Part shown: positions 18,845 to 28,582 of the stretch, piece by piece | How the letters are laid out: each line of letters starts with the position of its first letter | Position numbering within the stretch: position 1 is the first letter of the stretch | NCBI RefSeq assembly: GCF_026262505.1 | Contig: NC_067204.1 | Span: 11,674,522 to 11,738,521, forward strand | Origin: Trichomonas vaginalis G3 | Taxonomy: Eukaryota; Parabasalia; Trichomonadida; Trichomonadidae | Reading direction: 5' to 3' | Length of the DNA stretch: 64,000 nucleotides | The notes under the pieces: model-generated | What the model was told of the DNA's origin: nothing | Database searches by the model: none | The model's input: the letters and a program-made list of their open reading frames with translations, nothing else | Position numbers and translations under genes: made by a program

Positions 18845-20074
18845 TTATGGTTTTGATTTGATAAGTTGTTGTTCTTCTGCTCTTCTCTCATCAATATTAT
18901 GCATCTTAATATTGGCAGCTCCAAACAGGAAAGGTGTAAGAATATTAAGTTGAGAGAAAACAGATCCAGTAACGCTTTGCCGAAGAATTTTGGAAGATAA
19001 GTCAGAAGTGAAGGCAGAAGAAGCTTCAATTGCATCGTTAAGACCAACAACTTCCTTAGAGAACTCACGTAAGCCATCATTAATCGCTTCATCAATGAAT
19101 CCTAACGATTCAATTACATCTCCTTCACCAAGAGCCGGACCGCGCTCTTTAATAAGTTCCCTCTGTTTAATTTCTTCTTGCTGGTATGCCAAATCCGAAA
19201 ATCTCTTATAAATATTCTCGGTATCGATTCCAAGCCGCTTCTTAAGAACAGAAAGATCGAAATTGTAAAGAGGGAAACCTTCTTCATCTACAGGTTGCAT
19301 AGATCTGCTGACAAGAGGTTCTATGGTTGTATAATATTCTCCAGTAAATGTAGCGTTTCTGATTGGGTTAAATTTAGATGTAGTATCACGTGATGGATAT
19401 GCTACGCGTAATAATGGTCGAAGTGACTGCTTTGGCGCTGAAATTGATTTGAAAGGCTTTAATAAAAATGAATCTGCTCCAACTGCATTTGCTGCTATCT
19501 GTTTTAATGCAAATTCTTCATCTTCCATACGTGAGAATGTTCTTTTTCCGGATGGGTGAGTAAATAATGGCTCTAATTCGGCATCAAAATCTGGAAGAGG
19601 AATATGCAGCTGCATATGATTAATAACGGATCCTAGAACACTATTGACCTTATCTTCGTTCTTCCGATGCTTAACTTTTGGTTTATGAGAAATATAAATC
19701 GGATTTATTTTTTCTGTAACTTGATTTGCTAAGAAATCAAGTGAAGGCAGTATGCTAATATTAGATAATACTCGAAATGCTGAGTGAGTTGCAATTTGAT
19801 CTTCTGTTTCAGGAATATCGTTATGTTTAATTAAATTTCGGAAAGGATCAAAAGATTTAGATGTAATTGATTTAATTGCCCTAACAGATAAATTAAATTG
19901 TGTTTTCTCCATTACTTTATGTGCAGAAGGTCCAGCAAATTCATCTAATTTTTGATGAATTGAATCTGTAAGATCTTCTCTGCCTTTTTGAACTTCTTTA
20001 TTCTTTAAGAACATTTTCATTGCGAACCAGTTATAGCGCGCAAGGGATTTTTGCTTCCGCGCTTTCCTATCCAT
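18845..20074 (-). CDS. Conserved-looking hypothetical protein, 409 aa
   Basis: Complete frame with ATG at 20074. The protein is largely helical and soluble, with a basic N-terminus (MDRKARKQKSLARY), an internal basic patch (SHKPKVKHRK) and no membrane span or recognised domain. The middle section is proline- and aromatic-containing (DFDAELEPLFTHP, YPSRDTTSKFNP), while the last 130 residues look like amphipathic helices (LAYQQEEIKQRELIKERG; FIDEAINDGLREFSKEVV). It converges with frataxin, stops about 96 bp apart. I cannot assign a family or function. Confidence 0.7.
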   Translation of the reverse strand: MDRKARKQKSLARYNWFAMKMFLKNKEVQKGREDLTDSIHQKLDEFAGPSAHKVMEKTQFNLSVRAIKSITSKSFDPFRNLIKHNDIPETEDQIATHSAFRVLSNISILPSLDFLANQVTEKINPIYISHKPKVKHRKNEDKVNSVLGSVINHMQLHIPLPDFDAELEPLFTHPSGKRTFSRMEDEEFALKQIAANAVGADSFLLKPFKSISAPKQSLRPLLRVAYPSRDTTSKFNPIRNATFTGEYYTTIEPLVSRSMQPVDEEGFPLYNFDLSVLKKRLGIDTENIYKRFSDLAYQQEEIKQRELIKERGPALGEGDVIESLGFIDEAINDGLREFSKEVVGLNDAIEASSAFTSDLSSKILRQSVTGSVFSQLNILTPFLFGAANIKMHNIDERRAEEQQLIKSKP

Positions 20075-20451
20075 ATTTTAAACTTTCCGTTAGCAACGAT
20101 TATTGAAAATTCAGGATTTTTTTTGATACATGTGGTTTTATGGAAAAACTAATATACTATAGCTTTCCAGCTATTTTCCTTTCCTAAAACATCTCAATAT
20201 CTATTTTGTTGATCAAATTTGCATTCAATTGTGTTTTCAGCATCATTTTCGACATGCGGTATAAGTCTGCACTGATTTTCTTCAAACATACAAATCTCAT
20301 CTACCTTGAAACTTATAATTTTGGAATTTCTATAATTTTTTTGGAGTTAATTTCGAACTTTAATAGATCGGATCCATTGATTTTATTGTTGCACAGCTAA
20401 ACATTGTTAATTCTATTGCTGATATGTTAGGGAAAGTGTCAAAACAAAAAA
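20075..20451. other. Intergenic, divergent promoter region
   Basis: Separates the minus-strand hypothetical gene from the plus-strand ankyrin gene. AAAGTGTCAAAAC lies just before the ATG at 20452 and resembles motifs before other genes in the window. A 64-codon open frame at 20206-20400 is judged chance. Confidence 0.45.
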
Positions 20452-21450
20452 ATGAACAATAAACGCTTTCGTCATGTGACTGGTATGACAGATCTAAAAC
20501 TAAATGAATGCCTAGAAGATACATCAAATGTATTTGATATTATTTTTCATTTGGACGAAAAAAATTTTGATGATTCAATTCCAAATATTTTAGAGTATTT
20601 TAAGAAACATCAAAACCATCTTAATTCGCTTGAAAAATGCACACAGAGTATTACTGTTCTTAAAATGCTGCATAAAACTCACATTTATGCCAGACTTTAT
20701 AAAATCATTCTTGAAAATTTTCAATTTGAAGCAGATAAAGACTGTCAAAAGATATTAGACCATGTAGAAAACAATGCATTTAAACATATAGTTATCCTCA
20801 AATTTCTTGCATCAGATGATTTAGAGAATTTCCAATCGGCAACACAAAATTTGGATCATTTGGAAGAGTTTTACTTAAATTACGCAGCTCGATTCGGATC
20901 TATAAAGATTGTTAGATATCTTCTAATGAACAATTTAAAGGGCAATCCTGATCTTAATGAAGATGCTATTATAAGCGGTAATAGCGAAGTTATTCGACTT
21001 TTGCAACAAAACGGAGTTTCTTATGATGGATGTTTAAACATTGCCATTTCATATCATCACCATGAGATTTGTGATTGGCTTATTGATAACAACTTTTGCG
21101 AAGATGTTACTGTATCTTTCTGTTTACTGAATTTTAATATTAGAGCCGCAATTTTTCTTATTAAAAATGGTTTTGACATCAATAAAGAATGTCAGGTAAA
21201 TTTAATGAATAAGAAGATGATCTTTAACTCTCTTTACATTGCTATTAGAATGAATTGGTATGATGTTGTTAAATGCCTAATAGAAAATGGTGCCAATGTT
21301 AATCTAGATTATGAAATTCATTATTTTTCTCATGAAATTCTATATTGTTATTTATTGGGTTCATTTTGTAATTATAGAGTTCTCTTTCTATTTATGAAAT
21401 ATATCCAGTTCTTACTATTTTCTCATTATGTTCATTATCATTATTCATAG
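20452..21450 (+). CDS. Ankyrin-repeat protein, probably truncated by an internal disruption
   Basis: 332 codons from ATG 20452. The first 140 residues match the helical N-terminal domain found before ankyrin repeats in the large trichomonad family (TQSITVLKMLHKTHIYARLYKIILENF), followed by DUF3447-type degenerate repeats (YAARFGSIKIVRYLLMN, GNSEVIRLLQQNGVS). One clear ankyrin unit follows (LYIAIRMNWYDVVKCLIENGANVN). After residue about 288 the sequence stops looking like ankyrin and becomes Tyr/Phe-rich, ending at 21450. A proper ankyrin continuation appears about 180 bp downstream in another frame, so the last 45 residues are probably read-through of inserted or decayed DNA. The protein likely once mediated protein-protein contacts. 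It is now probably a pseudogene. Confidence 0.65.
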   Translation: MNNKRFRHVTGMTDLKLNECLEDTSNVFDIIFHLDEKNFDDSIPNILEYFKKHQNHLNSLEKCTQSITVLKMLHKTHIYARLYKIILENFQFEADKDCQKILDHVENNAFKHIVILKFLASDDLENFQSATQNLDHLEEFYLNYAARFGSIKIVRYLLMNNLKGNPDLNEDAIISGNSEVIRLLQQNGVSYDGCLNIAISYHHHEICDWLIDNNFCEDVTVSFCLLNFNIRAAIFLIKNGFDINKECQVNLMNKKMIFNSLYIAIRMNWYDVVKCLIENGANVNLDYEIHYFSHEILYCYLLGSFCNYRVLFLFMKYIQFLLFSHYVHYHYS

Positions 21451-21496
21451 AATTCATTTTTATTTTTATACGGAAATTCTTTTTTAAATTTATAAA

Positions 21497-21679
21497 ATTG
21501 AATATGTTTCTCCTCTTTACGCTGCAGTTGAACACAAATTTAATGATATTGTGCAAATTCTCGTTCAAAACGGAGCAGATATCAACAAAAATTCCTTTCA
21601 TTTAGGTGAAATTTTAACTCCTGTTCAAATCTCATCTGATAATGAAGATATGCTGAAGATATTATTCCAACATCAATAA
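21497..21679 (+). pseudogene. Ankyrin-repeat relic, detached 3' end of the preceding gene
   Basis: In a different frame from 20452-21450 the sequence reads as one and a half ankyrin repeats (SPLYAAVEHKFNDIVQILVQNGADINKN, then TPVQISSDNEDMLKILFQHQ) and stops at TAA 21677-21679. It fits exactly as the continuation of the repeat that breaks at about 21317. The roughly 180 bases between have no ankyrin character and no trichomonad splice signals. Confidence 0.6.
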
Positions 21680-21735
21680 ATAATAAATATTTTTTCCCCT
21701 GATTACGTCTGAAACACATTTTTCTCGTTTAATCC

Positions 21736-21891
21736 ACAATTGACGAATATATCTCAGATGACGAAACAGAATGGGCTATTTCATCAGACGAAAGTAAGAG
21801 AATAATCATTAAACCTGCATTATACGATTCTATTGTGCAAATAAACAAATTAAAAAATATCTATTTTTTTCTCTCACATATAACATCATAA
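21736..21891 (+). pseudogene. Short coding relic of unknown origin
   Basis: About 50 open codons without an ATG read as a normal-looking protein segment (DEYISDDETEWAISSDESKR, then IIIKPALYDSIVQINKLKNI). The composition is unlike random AT-rich DNA, but the segment is too short to assign. The rest of 21680-21962 shows nothing. Confidence 0.3.
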
Positions 21892-21962
21892 AAAAATACT
21901 TATTAAATCTCTTTATGAACAATTAAATCTTATTTGTTAAAGGAAGCATGAATGAATAAATT

Positions 21963-23423
21963 TTAAGCTTTATTAATGTTTATGAAAAGATTAGTGAGAT
22001 GGAAGAATTTAGATTCATAACAAACATTGTTATGAATAGTTTTAGGAATATAGAGTGGAATACTGATGTTTTCAATTGAGATGTATTGAAGAACATCAAT
22101 TGTTGTTTGATCTGAAAGTTTAATTGTGTTATCAAAGTGAACATGAACTGACTTTTCTCCAAAAAAAACTTTTGATGAGTTTGTTAAAACTGTTTGACTT
22201 GTAATATATAAATTACTTCCAAATGGATATGAATTAGTATGGATAGAACTTTCATCCAAAATAAACTTTCTTGGAATGAAGAAGTTTATTGGATTTTCAT
22301 TGCTGTTAAATGCACCATCCCCAATATATTCTATATTATTTCCAGATATAATAATATTTGTTAATGATGAGCAATGATAAAATGCACCATCTCCAATGTA
22401 TGTTACACTTTCTGGGATTGTGATATTTGTTAATGATGTACAACCAACAAATGCAGCTTCTCCAATGTATGTTACACCTTCTGGGATTGTGATATATGTT
22501 AATGATGTGCAAGAATAAAATGTACTATAACCAATAGATGTTACACTTTCTGGGATTGTGATAAATGTTAGGTTCGTGCAATAAGAAAATGTACTACTTC
22601 CAATCCATGAAATATTGTTGTGAAGTTGAATAGATGAAATATTTGCATTAAAAAAGCACCAATCGGAAATATTTGTAACATAATTAGGAACAATATATTC
22701 ACTCTCTGAATATGATTCAACAACTTTAAATAATGTTGAATTATCTGTTCCTGTAAATAAAGATTTAGAATCACTCTTATAATATTCATTTTCAGGATCA
22801 ACTGTTATATTTTCTAAATATTTACATCTATTAAATACTTCAGAAGATATTTCATTAAGTGATTTTGGAATAAAAATTTTTATAAGATTTGTCCCAAAAA
22901 AGCAACCTGAATCTAATTTTTTTAATTTAGAATTTTTTGAAATATTTATGGTCGTTAATCCACTACCACTAAATGCACCTTCATAAATAATTTCTACAGA
23001 ATCTGGTAAATCTATTGATGATAGAGCTAGATTAATATAAAAGCATTTTCCCCCAATACTTAAAATGTTTTGAGGAAGTTTAATTGATTTTAAACCATAA
23101 GATTTATAAAAGACTGATTCATTAAGTAATGTAAGATGATTACAATTACTGAGATCGGCTGATTTTATTTTTGTCCAATAAAAGCTATAATTACTAATAC
23201 TAATAATTTCACTGTCTTCTTCAAATTTAATTGATGTGATCTTCCAATAACAATTCTTGAAGGCATAATCATATTCACTTTTGCTATATATTTCTTTGAC
23301 AGTTCGAGGAATAACAACTTCACCACTTAATTCCGATGAACAATTAATAATAACTTCTTCACTTTCATCTCTGTAACCAAATGGTTCAAAACTAGTAATT
23401 TGATGAAGAATAAAGAAAATCAT
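21963..23423 (-). CDS. BspA-like leucine-rich-repeat surface protein (TvBspA type)
   Basis: 486 residues made largely of Treponema-type LRR units of about 23 residues, with the signature LTxITIPEGVTxIGxxAFxxC. At least twelve units are recognisable. The five central ones (22380-22600) are so alike in DNA that they form a tandem array of about 69-bp units. A short hydrophobic N-terminus (MIFFILHQITS) may act as a signal sequence. There is no C-terminal membrane anchor, so this member would be secreted or is truncated. BspA-like proteins are a very large family in T. vaginalis and are linked to host-surface binding. The start at 23423 is the only ATG before the repeats. Confidence 0.85.
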   Translation of the reverse strand: MIFFILHQITSFEPFGYRDESEEVIINCSSELSGEVVIPRTVKEIYSKSEYDYAFKNCYWKITSIKFEEDSEIISISNYSFYWTKIKSADLSNCNHLTLLNESVFYKSYGLKSIKLPQNILSIGGKCFYINLALSSIDLPDSVEIIYEGAFSGSGLTTINISKNSKLKKLDSGCFFGTNLIKIFIPKSLNEISSEVFNRCKYLENITVDPENEYYKSDSKSLFTGTDNSTLFKVVESYSESEYIVPNYVTNISDWCFFNANISSIQLHNNISWIGSSTFSYCTNLTFITIPESVTSIGYSTFYSCTSLTYITIPEGVTYIGEAAFVGCTSLTNITIPESVTYIGDGAFYHCSSLTNIIISGNNIEYIGDGAFNSNENPINFFIPRKFILDESSIHTNSYPFGSNLYITSQTVLTNSSKVFFGEKSVHVHFDNTIKLSDQTTIDVLQYISIENISIPLYIPKTIHNNVCYESKFFHLTNLFININKA

Positions 23424-24034
23424 GTTTAAACAATATTATTATCTTTTGATTTTTATATAAAACAGAAAGATTTAATTTGTCAATTTGTGAAAAGATTAAA
23501 TTTTGAATAAATAATGTATCAATAAGTACTAAAACACGGAATAATATATTGGATAGCTTGCAATTTTGTAAGTTGCTTCGTAAATCCATGAAAATAGCAC
23601 GAATTAAAAAATTTGAAGGTATATAGAAGAATAAATCAAAGATAGTCAATATACATTATGATGTATGACTATAATATTGAGGATTTCGATATGTTCTTAG
23701 TTTCGAAAATGAAAAATCGAAATTTGTAAAGGTCAAACTTATATTTATTAGCAAAAGAACTGTTTAAAATTGTTTGATGATCATATTAACGAAATTTCAT
23801 TGTTGATGAATGTTGGGATTTAATAAATAGAAGTTGAAAAGTCGAAACAATGACTGAATTTGCTTTCGAAGTGTAACATTTCGAACGTAGACTAAATGTT
23901 AGTCAGTGATACACTCTGATGTATAGATTTGCAAGAATTCGTAAACAATCATAAAAAAAGGAAATTTATACTGGCGCTGCACACCCCAAATCTAGTATTC
24001 AATTTATTTATCACTTTTTTGACAAATCAGAAAA
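23424..24034. other. Intergenic, divergent promoter region
   Basis: About 600 bp between the divergent BspA-like and ankyrin genes. Apart from the initiator at 24011, nothing recognisable. Confidence 0.5.
24011..24016 (+). promoter_or_regulatory. Putative Inr (TCACTT) of the small ankyrin gene
   Basis: TCACTT matches the trichomonad initiator. Its A lies 22 bases before the ATG at 24035. Confidence 0.5.
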
Positions 24035-24634
24035 ATGAATGCATTAATTGATCAGGCTTGGGAAGCTGCAAGATTAAATAATGTCGAGAAATTAAGAAGC
24101 ATTGTACCAGGAAGTTTGTCGCCAGATGCTAAAAAGATATCAGAAAAAAATCATTGCCATTCACTTTTAATGTGCGCTGCTGCATATGGAAGCGTCGATT
24201 GCGCAAAATATTTATTAGAATCACATGCAGATCCTAATTTAAAGAATTTTACAGGCTTTACAGCTTTACATTGGGCTGCTTTTACAAATCGTGTTGATGC
24301 TGTCGACATTTTATTACAATTTGGAGCAGATATTGAGGAACGGACAGATGATGGTAAAACACCATTCCATATTGCAGCATTTCGTGGACATCGTGACTTT
24401 ATGGAATATTTAATGAGAAAAGGAGCAGATATTAATGCCGTTGATTCTAACGGCTGGAACGCGATTCACTATACAATCATTTCTAAAAATCGAGCAGCTG
24501 CAGAGTGGCTTGTTGCAAATAAAGTTTCATATAACTTTGTTGATTCCAAGAAGCAATCCTTACTACAGTTTTCACAATTAAATGGAAACTGGTTTGGAGA
24601 ATTTGTAGCATCCAATGCAAATTCATCATTTTAA
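24035..24634 (+). CDS. Small ankyrin-repeat protein, 199 aa
   Basis: A short intact protein with about five ankyrin repeats. It has an N-terminal half-unit, then HSLLMCAAAYGSVDCAKYLL, then FTALHWAAFTNRVDAVDILLQ. The next two are KTPFHIAAFRGHRDFMEYLM and WNAIHYTIISKNRAAAEWLV, followed by a divergent C-terminal cap. It lacks the DUF3447-like N-terminal domain of the long ankyrin proteins elsewhere in the window, and its repeats are more canonical. It is presumably a cytosolic protein-binding adaptor whose partner is unknown. The start is supported by an initiator 22 bases upstream. Confidence 0.85.
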   Translation: MNALIDQAWEAARLNNVEKLRSIVPGSLSPDAKKISEKNHCHSLLMCAAAYGSVDCAKYLLESHADPNLKNFTGFTALHWAAFTNRVDAVDILLQFGADIEERTDDGKTPFHIAAFRGHRDFMEYLMRKGADINAVDSNGWNAIHYTIISKNRAAAEWLVANKVSYNFVDSKKQSLLQFSQLNGNWFGEFVASNANSSF

Positions 24635-25084
24635 GTACAGATTTAATTGGAATTTGACAAATATTCATATACTCATTTCGGTTATTACCATCTTTATATA
24701 ACTGTTGTTTCCGCTTAATAATTTAATGTTTATAATTTGAAATTTCGAAATAAAACTAAATTTCGTTATGTTTGGTAAATTAATAGTTATTAATTCATTC
24801 TAGTAAATAAGATACCAATACAATTTATCTATTTCCTTGTAACATTATAAATTTATCAATATTTGATTTAAAATGTGCAGATTTTTGTTATTACGGATTG
24901 AGACATCGATAAAATAGAATGATATTTTATCAATGATGCTATATTCACACAAACATTCAGTCTAATTTTTCCATTTATTGAAGATAATCATAAGAGAATG
25001 GAGGTTAATCCTCTTTCATTCACTCCTTTTTTCTATTTTATTTCAGTGCATGAAAGATTTTTGCTTGTACAATGCGATTAAGTG
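24635..25084. other. Intergenic, no gene seen
   Basis: AT-rich spacer. An upstream ATG at about 25074 opens only an eight-codon frame before the true start at 25085. Confidence 0.5.
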
Positions 25085-25960
25085 ATGAGATTACGTGACA
25101 AATTTCATAAATTGTCAGATTTGCAAATAATGGAAGAACTTGCGGACTATTACTATCTTGGATTCTATCAGAAAGTTGCGACTGACGGATCTAAGCCAGA
25201 AATTCCAGAAGAAGGACAATTTATGGTTTATAGATCAAATCTTGCTCTTGGAAAAGTCGATTATGTGATAAATCAAACAAGAAGAGGCGATTCACCTATG
25301 GCAAAAGGAATTAACATTTTAGCTAATGTAATGAAAATGGAAGATAATGATACAAAGGTTAAATATATTACAGATAATTTTGATATTCAAGCGAAAAACG
25401 GAAGTCAGTACTACACAATCTGCATTGCTATTTGCTACTTATTATGCAACAAACCCGGCGATGCTCTTGAACTAATTCACGATCTTAAACACCCAGAAGC
25501 AGGAATGATACGAATTCAAGCATTATTAGCACTCGACAGACCAGAATTAGCATCCGAGGAAATTCCTAACATTAGTAACAAAGCATTATCTGATATTGCA
25601 CAAGGAGTTGTCGCAATTCGTACCCAAGAAAATCTTAATAAGGCAATCAACGATCTTCTTGACCAACACGATAGATACTCTCAATTAGTATCACCTCTAC
25701 TTGATAGTTTAATCGCTACTTGCCGTTTTCTTCTCAATGAGAAGGAACTCGCAATTGGAGACCTTGCACAGGACGTAAACCAGTTTCCAAATGATCCTAA
25801 TGTTATTATTAACGATTTTGTTCTTTCAATTCCTTCAGCAGACGCAAAACAAATTTCAGATAAAGTTGCGTTAGTTAATTCTACGAAATGCCAGTATTCC
25901 AGCAATATTGCTCAAATGTTGGAACAATTCGACCAAAAGGCAGCTGAAATTGCTGAATAG
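25085..25960 (+). CDS. COPE: Coatomer subunit epsilon (epsilon-COP)
   Basis: 291 residues, close to the usual length of epsilon-COP (about 300). It is an all-helical TPR-like solenoid with family landmarks. These are the N-terminal YYYLGFYQKV, MVYRSNLALGKVDYVINQ, the central YLLCNKPGDALELIHDL...ALLALDRPELASEEI, and a long C-terminal helical pair ending in LEQFDQKAAEIAE. Epsilon-COP stabilises alpha-COP in the COPI B-subcomplex for Golgi-to-ER transport. I take the ATG at 25085 as the start because the in-frame codon at 25082 is GTG. Identification is by pattern over the full length, not a single motif. Confidence 0.75.
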   Translation: MRLRDKFHKLSDLQIMEELADYYYLGFYQKVATDGSKPEIPEEGQFMVYRSNLALGKVDYVINQTRRGDSPMAKGINILANVMKMEDNDTKVKYITDNFDIQAKNGSQYYTICIAICYLLCNKPGDALELIHDLKHPEAGMIRIQALLALDRPELASEEIPNISNKALSDIAQGVVAIRTQENLNKAINDLLDQHDRYSQLVSPLLDSLIATCRFLLNEKELAIGDLAQDVNQFPNDPNVIINDFVLSIPSADAKQISDKVALVNSTKCQYSSNIAQMLEQFDQKAAEIAE

Positions 25961-26326
25961 ACTAAAAATTATATTATTTTTTATTTTTTTATTAAAATTT
26001 ATAAGATATTAGGGATCTGGAGCTCCTCAAACAGTGGAATAAGGCTGCTAGCAAACATTTTTTTTAAAGTAAGTCCCCAACAATAACAGGGGATGCCAAA
26101 AAATTGCTTTACAAAATGGTGGCTAATTTTGTAGTCCTCCCTAAGATATTAAGGGTTCATTACAACGATACGTAAACATCATAAACCAAAGTCCATGAGT
26201 TTACTAATTTTTGGTCTGAAAGTATGCAAAGTAAAAGTAATACCATAAATATGAGTCCTTTTCTCAGGCTAGAAATGGTGAGGGCACACTTAGAAAGACT
26301 CAGAAAGTACTCATTATTGAAATAGT
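25961..26326. other. Intergenic with possible coding scraps
   Basis: Contains short protein-like stretches (DLELLKQWNKAASKHFF near 26015) without start codons. They may be the lost 5' part of the broken coiled-coil gene that follows, or unrelated debris. Confidence 0.35.
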
Positions 26327-27652
26327 TTGACAACAAAAGAAAAACAAATTTCTGAAGAAAACAAGAAACTTTTGGCTGAAAATGGAGAAATTAAGAATAA
26401 AATCACTGTCTTAACTAAACAGAATGAAGAATTAAATGACAATTTATCAAAATCTAAGGAAAGTTTTGATAATTTGAACAACGAATATCAAGAGTATAAA
26501 AGAACAAATAACAAACAAATTGATGAATTAAATCACCAGATAAATGACCAGAAAGTCGATATAATGAATCTTTCTAAAGTCATTGAGAAGAAACAAAATA
26601 AGATATAAGAGATGAAGGAAGTGATAAATCAAAGCGTAAATATTAAGGATTTCGAAAAACTTAATAAAAAATATTTGGCCGTCAAAAATTTGTATGAAAA
26701 ATCAGAAAAGAAAGTTTTATCAACAGCAATTGACCAAGGAACAATAAGAGAACAACAGATGTCAGAGTTCTTGTCTAAAATAGAAACCCAACAGAAAGAA
26801 ATCGATGACTTGAAAGACAAAATCCAAAACAAAGAAGATTTTATTCGAAAATTGCAGAGACAAATTGCAACAGATGGTCAAAAATTGGAAGAAATAACTT
26901 CTCAACCTTTCGTTCCTTTGATTGAATTAACTAATTTGAGGCAAGAAATGCGCGAAAAAGAGAAACAACTCAATGAATCACTTGCCAAAATCAAATTTTT
27001 GGAAGAAAAGAAAGCAAATGATAAAGCGGATTATGAAGTTGAAAAAGCAAGATTTGACAAAGAAAGGAAATCACTTAAAGAGCTTGTAGACATGATGGCA
27101 AAGAAAGTAGACACATTAAATAGTGTTACAACTAAAATGACTGTATTCCATTCAATATTAACTAATCAAAACACAATGGAACAAAACAGTCAAACAATTC
27201 TTGAAGTACTGTAAAGTCCTTTGAATGAGTTGTTCTCTCATTTCGGTCTTCAGGAAATAGAAACATCAGGGCGCGTTGTAACATTAACAATAAGTTCTGT
27301 GAATGAAGATTTCGATGAAAAACCTTATGTCGATGAAAAAATCTCCAAAAAGATCGACGAAGTACTTACTGTTATTGATAATCTTCCAGTTAAAACAGTG
27401 AACTTGAAACCTATTGAAGGGGCTTCACCTTTGTTAAAACTCACTCAGATTTCAGCAAGATTGAAACAAATTTCATCAACAATGGTTGATAGAGATTCAT
27501 TAATTCAACGAATGTCTAAACTAGTCGAAAGTCAACATCAAGCTGTTGTTAGAATAAGCGAATGTCCAAAAGATGAAACAATTCTCAAACTGTCATCTAC
27601 AAATCTCGAAGAAAGCAATAAGATTCTGAAAGATATCGCAAAGTGCAAATAA
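26327..27652 (+). pseudogene. Coiled-coil protein gene broken by two in-frame stops and lacking an ATG
   Basis: A single frame of 442 codons is interrupted only by TAA at 26606-26608 and TAA at 27212-27214. The three segments (93, 200 and 143 codons) read as one continuous coiled coil, Lys/Glu/Asn/Gln-rich with heptads such as LTKQNEELNDNLSKSKE, RKLQRQIATDGQKLEEI and LEEKKANDKADYEVEKA. They end in a less helical C-terminal part (VTLTISSVNEDFDEKPYVD). The first codon of the open stretch is TTG and an in-frame stop lies just upstream, so the start is missing. Two nonsense changes in the same frame, with no frameshift, point to a young pseudogene or stop readthrough. The original function was probably cytoskeletal or tethering, and this cannot be specified. 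Confidence 0.65.
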
Positions 27653-27656
27653 TTAT

Positions 27657-27705
27657 TTTGTTGTGGTTTTATATATTTTGTTGTTGTGGTTTTATATATT
27701 TTTGT
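27657..27705. repeat. Tandem duplication of a ~24-bp unit (GTTGTGGTTTTATATATTTT)
   Basis: The unit TTGTTGTGGTTTTATATATTT occurs twice in direct succession just after the coiled-coil pseudogene. Function unknown. It is probably slippage. Confidence 0.6.
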
Positions 27706-27747
27706 TTATAAATTATTAGAATTGTATTTAAAATGCAAAAAAAAATT

Positions 27748-28023
27748 ATGAGCTATAATATACCTAAGGCTGAATCACTTGTCCTTCATACACAATTCGA
27801 ATCATTGGATGGTATTTGATATATTTGGTTTTTCTACAGATCACAAGAAAATTCCATATTTGTTAGCAGTATTTCTGGATCCAAGATCGATGTAATTGTT
27901 CCTACGACCTTCAAGAGCAACAAACTCTACATTACATTAAACTTACAAGCAAATAATACGATAAAATCACAAAAAATGTTAATTTATCATACAACGATAG
28001 TTTGTACGAATGTATTCATATGA
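27748..28023 (+). pseudogene. Short relic ORF with one in-frame TGA
   Basis: ATG at 27748 opens 23 codons, then TGA. The same frame stays open for a further 67 codons to TGA at 28021 and has a protein-like composition (SIFVSSISGSKIDVIVPTTF, then KLYITLNLQANNT), as if from a beta-rich protein. It is either a decayed gene fragment or chance. I do not recognise the family. Confidence 0.35.
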
Positions 28024-28366
28024 ATGAACAAAATCATAATAAAAATTCAAAGTTAAAAATCATAAAATTATTCCGAATATTTTTGAGAATAAGCACATGA
28101 GTGTTAAATAACATATAAATAAAATGTTTCCTTTTGAAATTTGGTATATTTCAAATTGTGATTCAAATTTAGATGATATTTTTGGATTTAAATGTGTTAT
28201 TTTATACATATAAAATTAAAAATGAACATCTGAACCTTGATGATATTCATTAATGAATTCTTGATAAGAATAGAAAATTAATATTTTGAGTCGCGAAGCA
28301 TGTTAAAAGTGCAATAAAAGTATATATACATGCACATAATATGTTCATACTCAAAATATTACTTGA
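28024..28366. other. Intergenic, nothing seen
   Basis: AT-rich sequence between two gene relics. Confidence 0.5.
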
Positions 28367-28543
28367 TCATGTACGTCCATCTTCGTCTTTAGCATTGATA
28401 TCTGCTCCATTTGAAATAAGAATTTCGGCTGTTTCTTTGCTATTATCATTGGCTGCCCAATGAAGAGGGGCCCATCCATCTTCGTCTTTAGCATTGATAT
28501 CTGCTCCATTTGAAATAAGAATTTCGGCTGTTTCTTTATTATA
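28367..28543 (-). pseudogene. Isolated ankyrin-repeat fragment (two near-identical repeats)
   Basis: On the minus strand, out of any ATG frame, the DNA reads KETAEILISNGADINAKDEDG, then WAPLHWAANDNS and a second copy of the first 21 residues, ending at a stop at 28367-28369. The two repeat units are virtually identical at the DNA level (99-bp period), as in recently amplified ankyrin arrays. There is no start and no flanking ankyrin sequence, so it is a dislocated scrap of a larger gene. Confidence 0.75.
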
Positions 28544-28582
28544 TACAAAAAAAACTTATTTATTTATGTATATTTAATTTAT

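Noticed and set aside
21318-21496. Spliceosomal intron in the ankyrin gene
   Set aside because: No GYAYGY donor or ACTAACACAYAG acceptor/branch signal of trichomonad introns is present.
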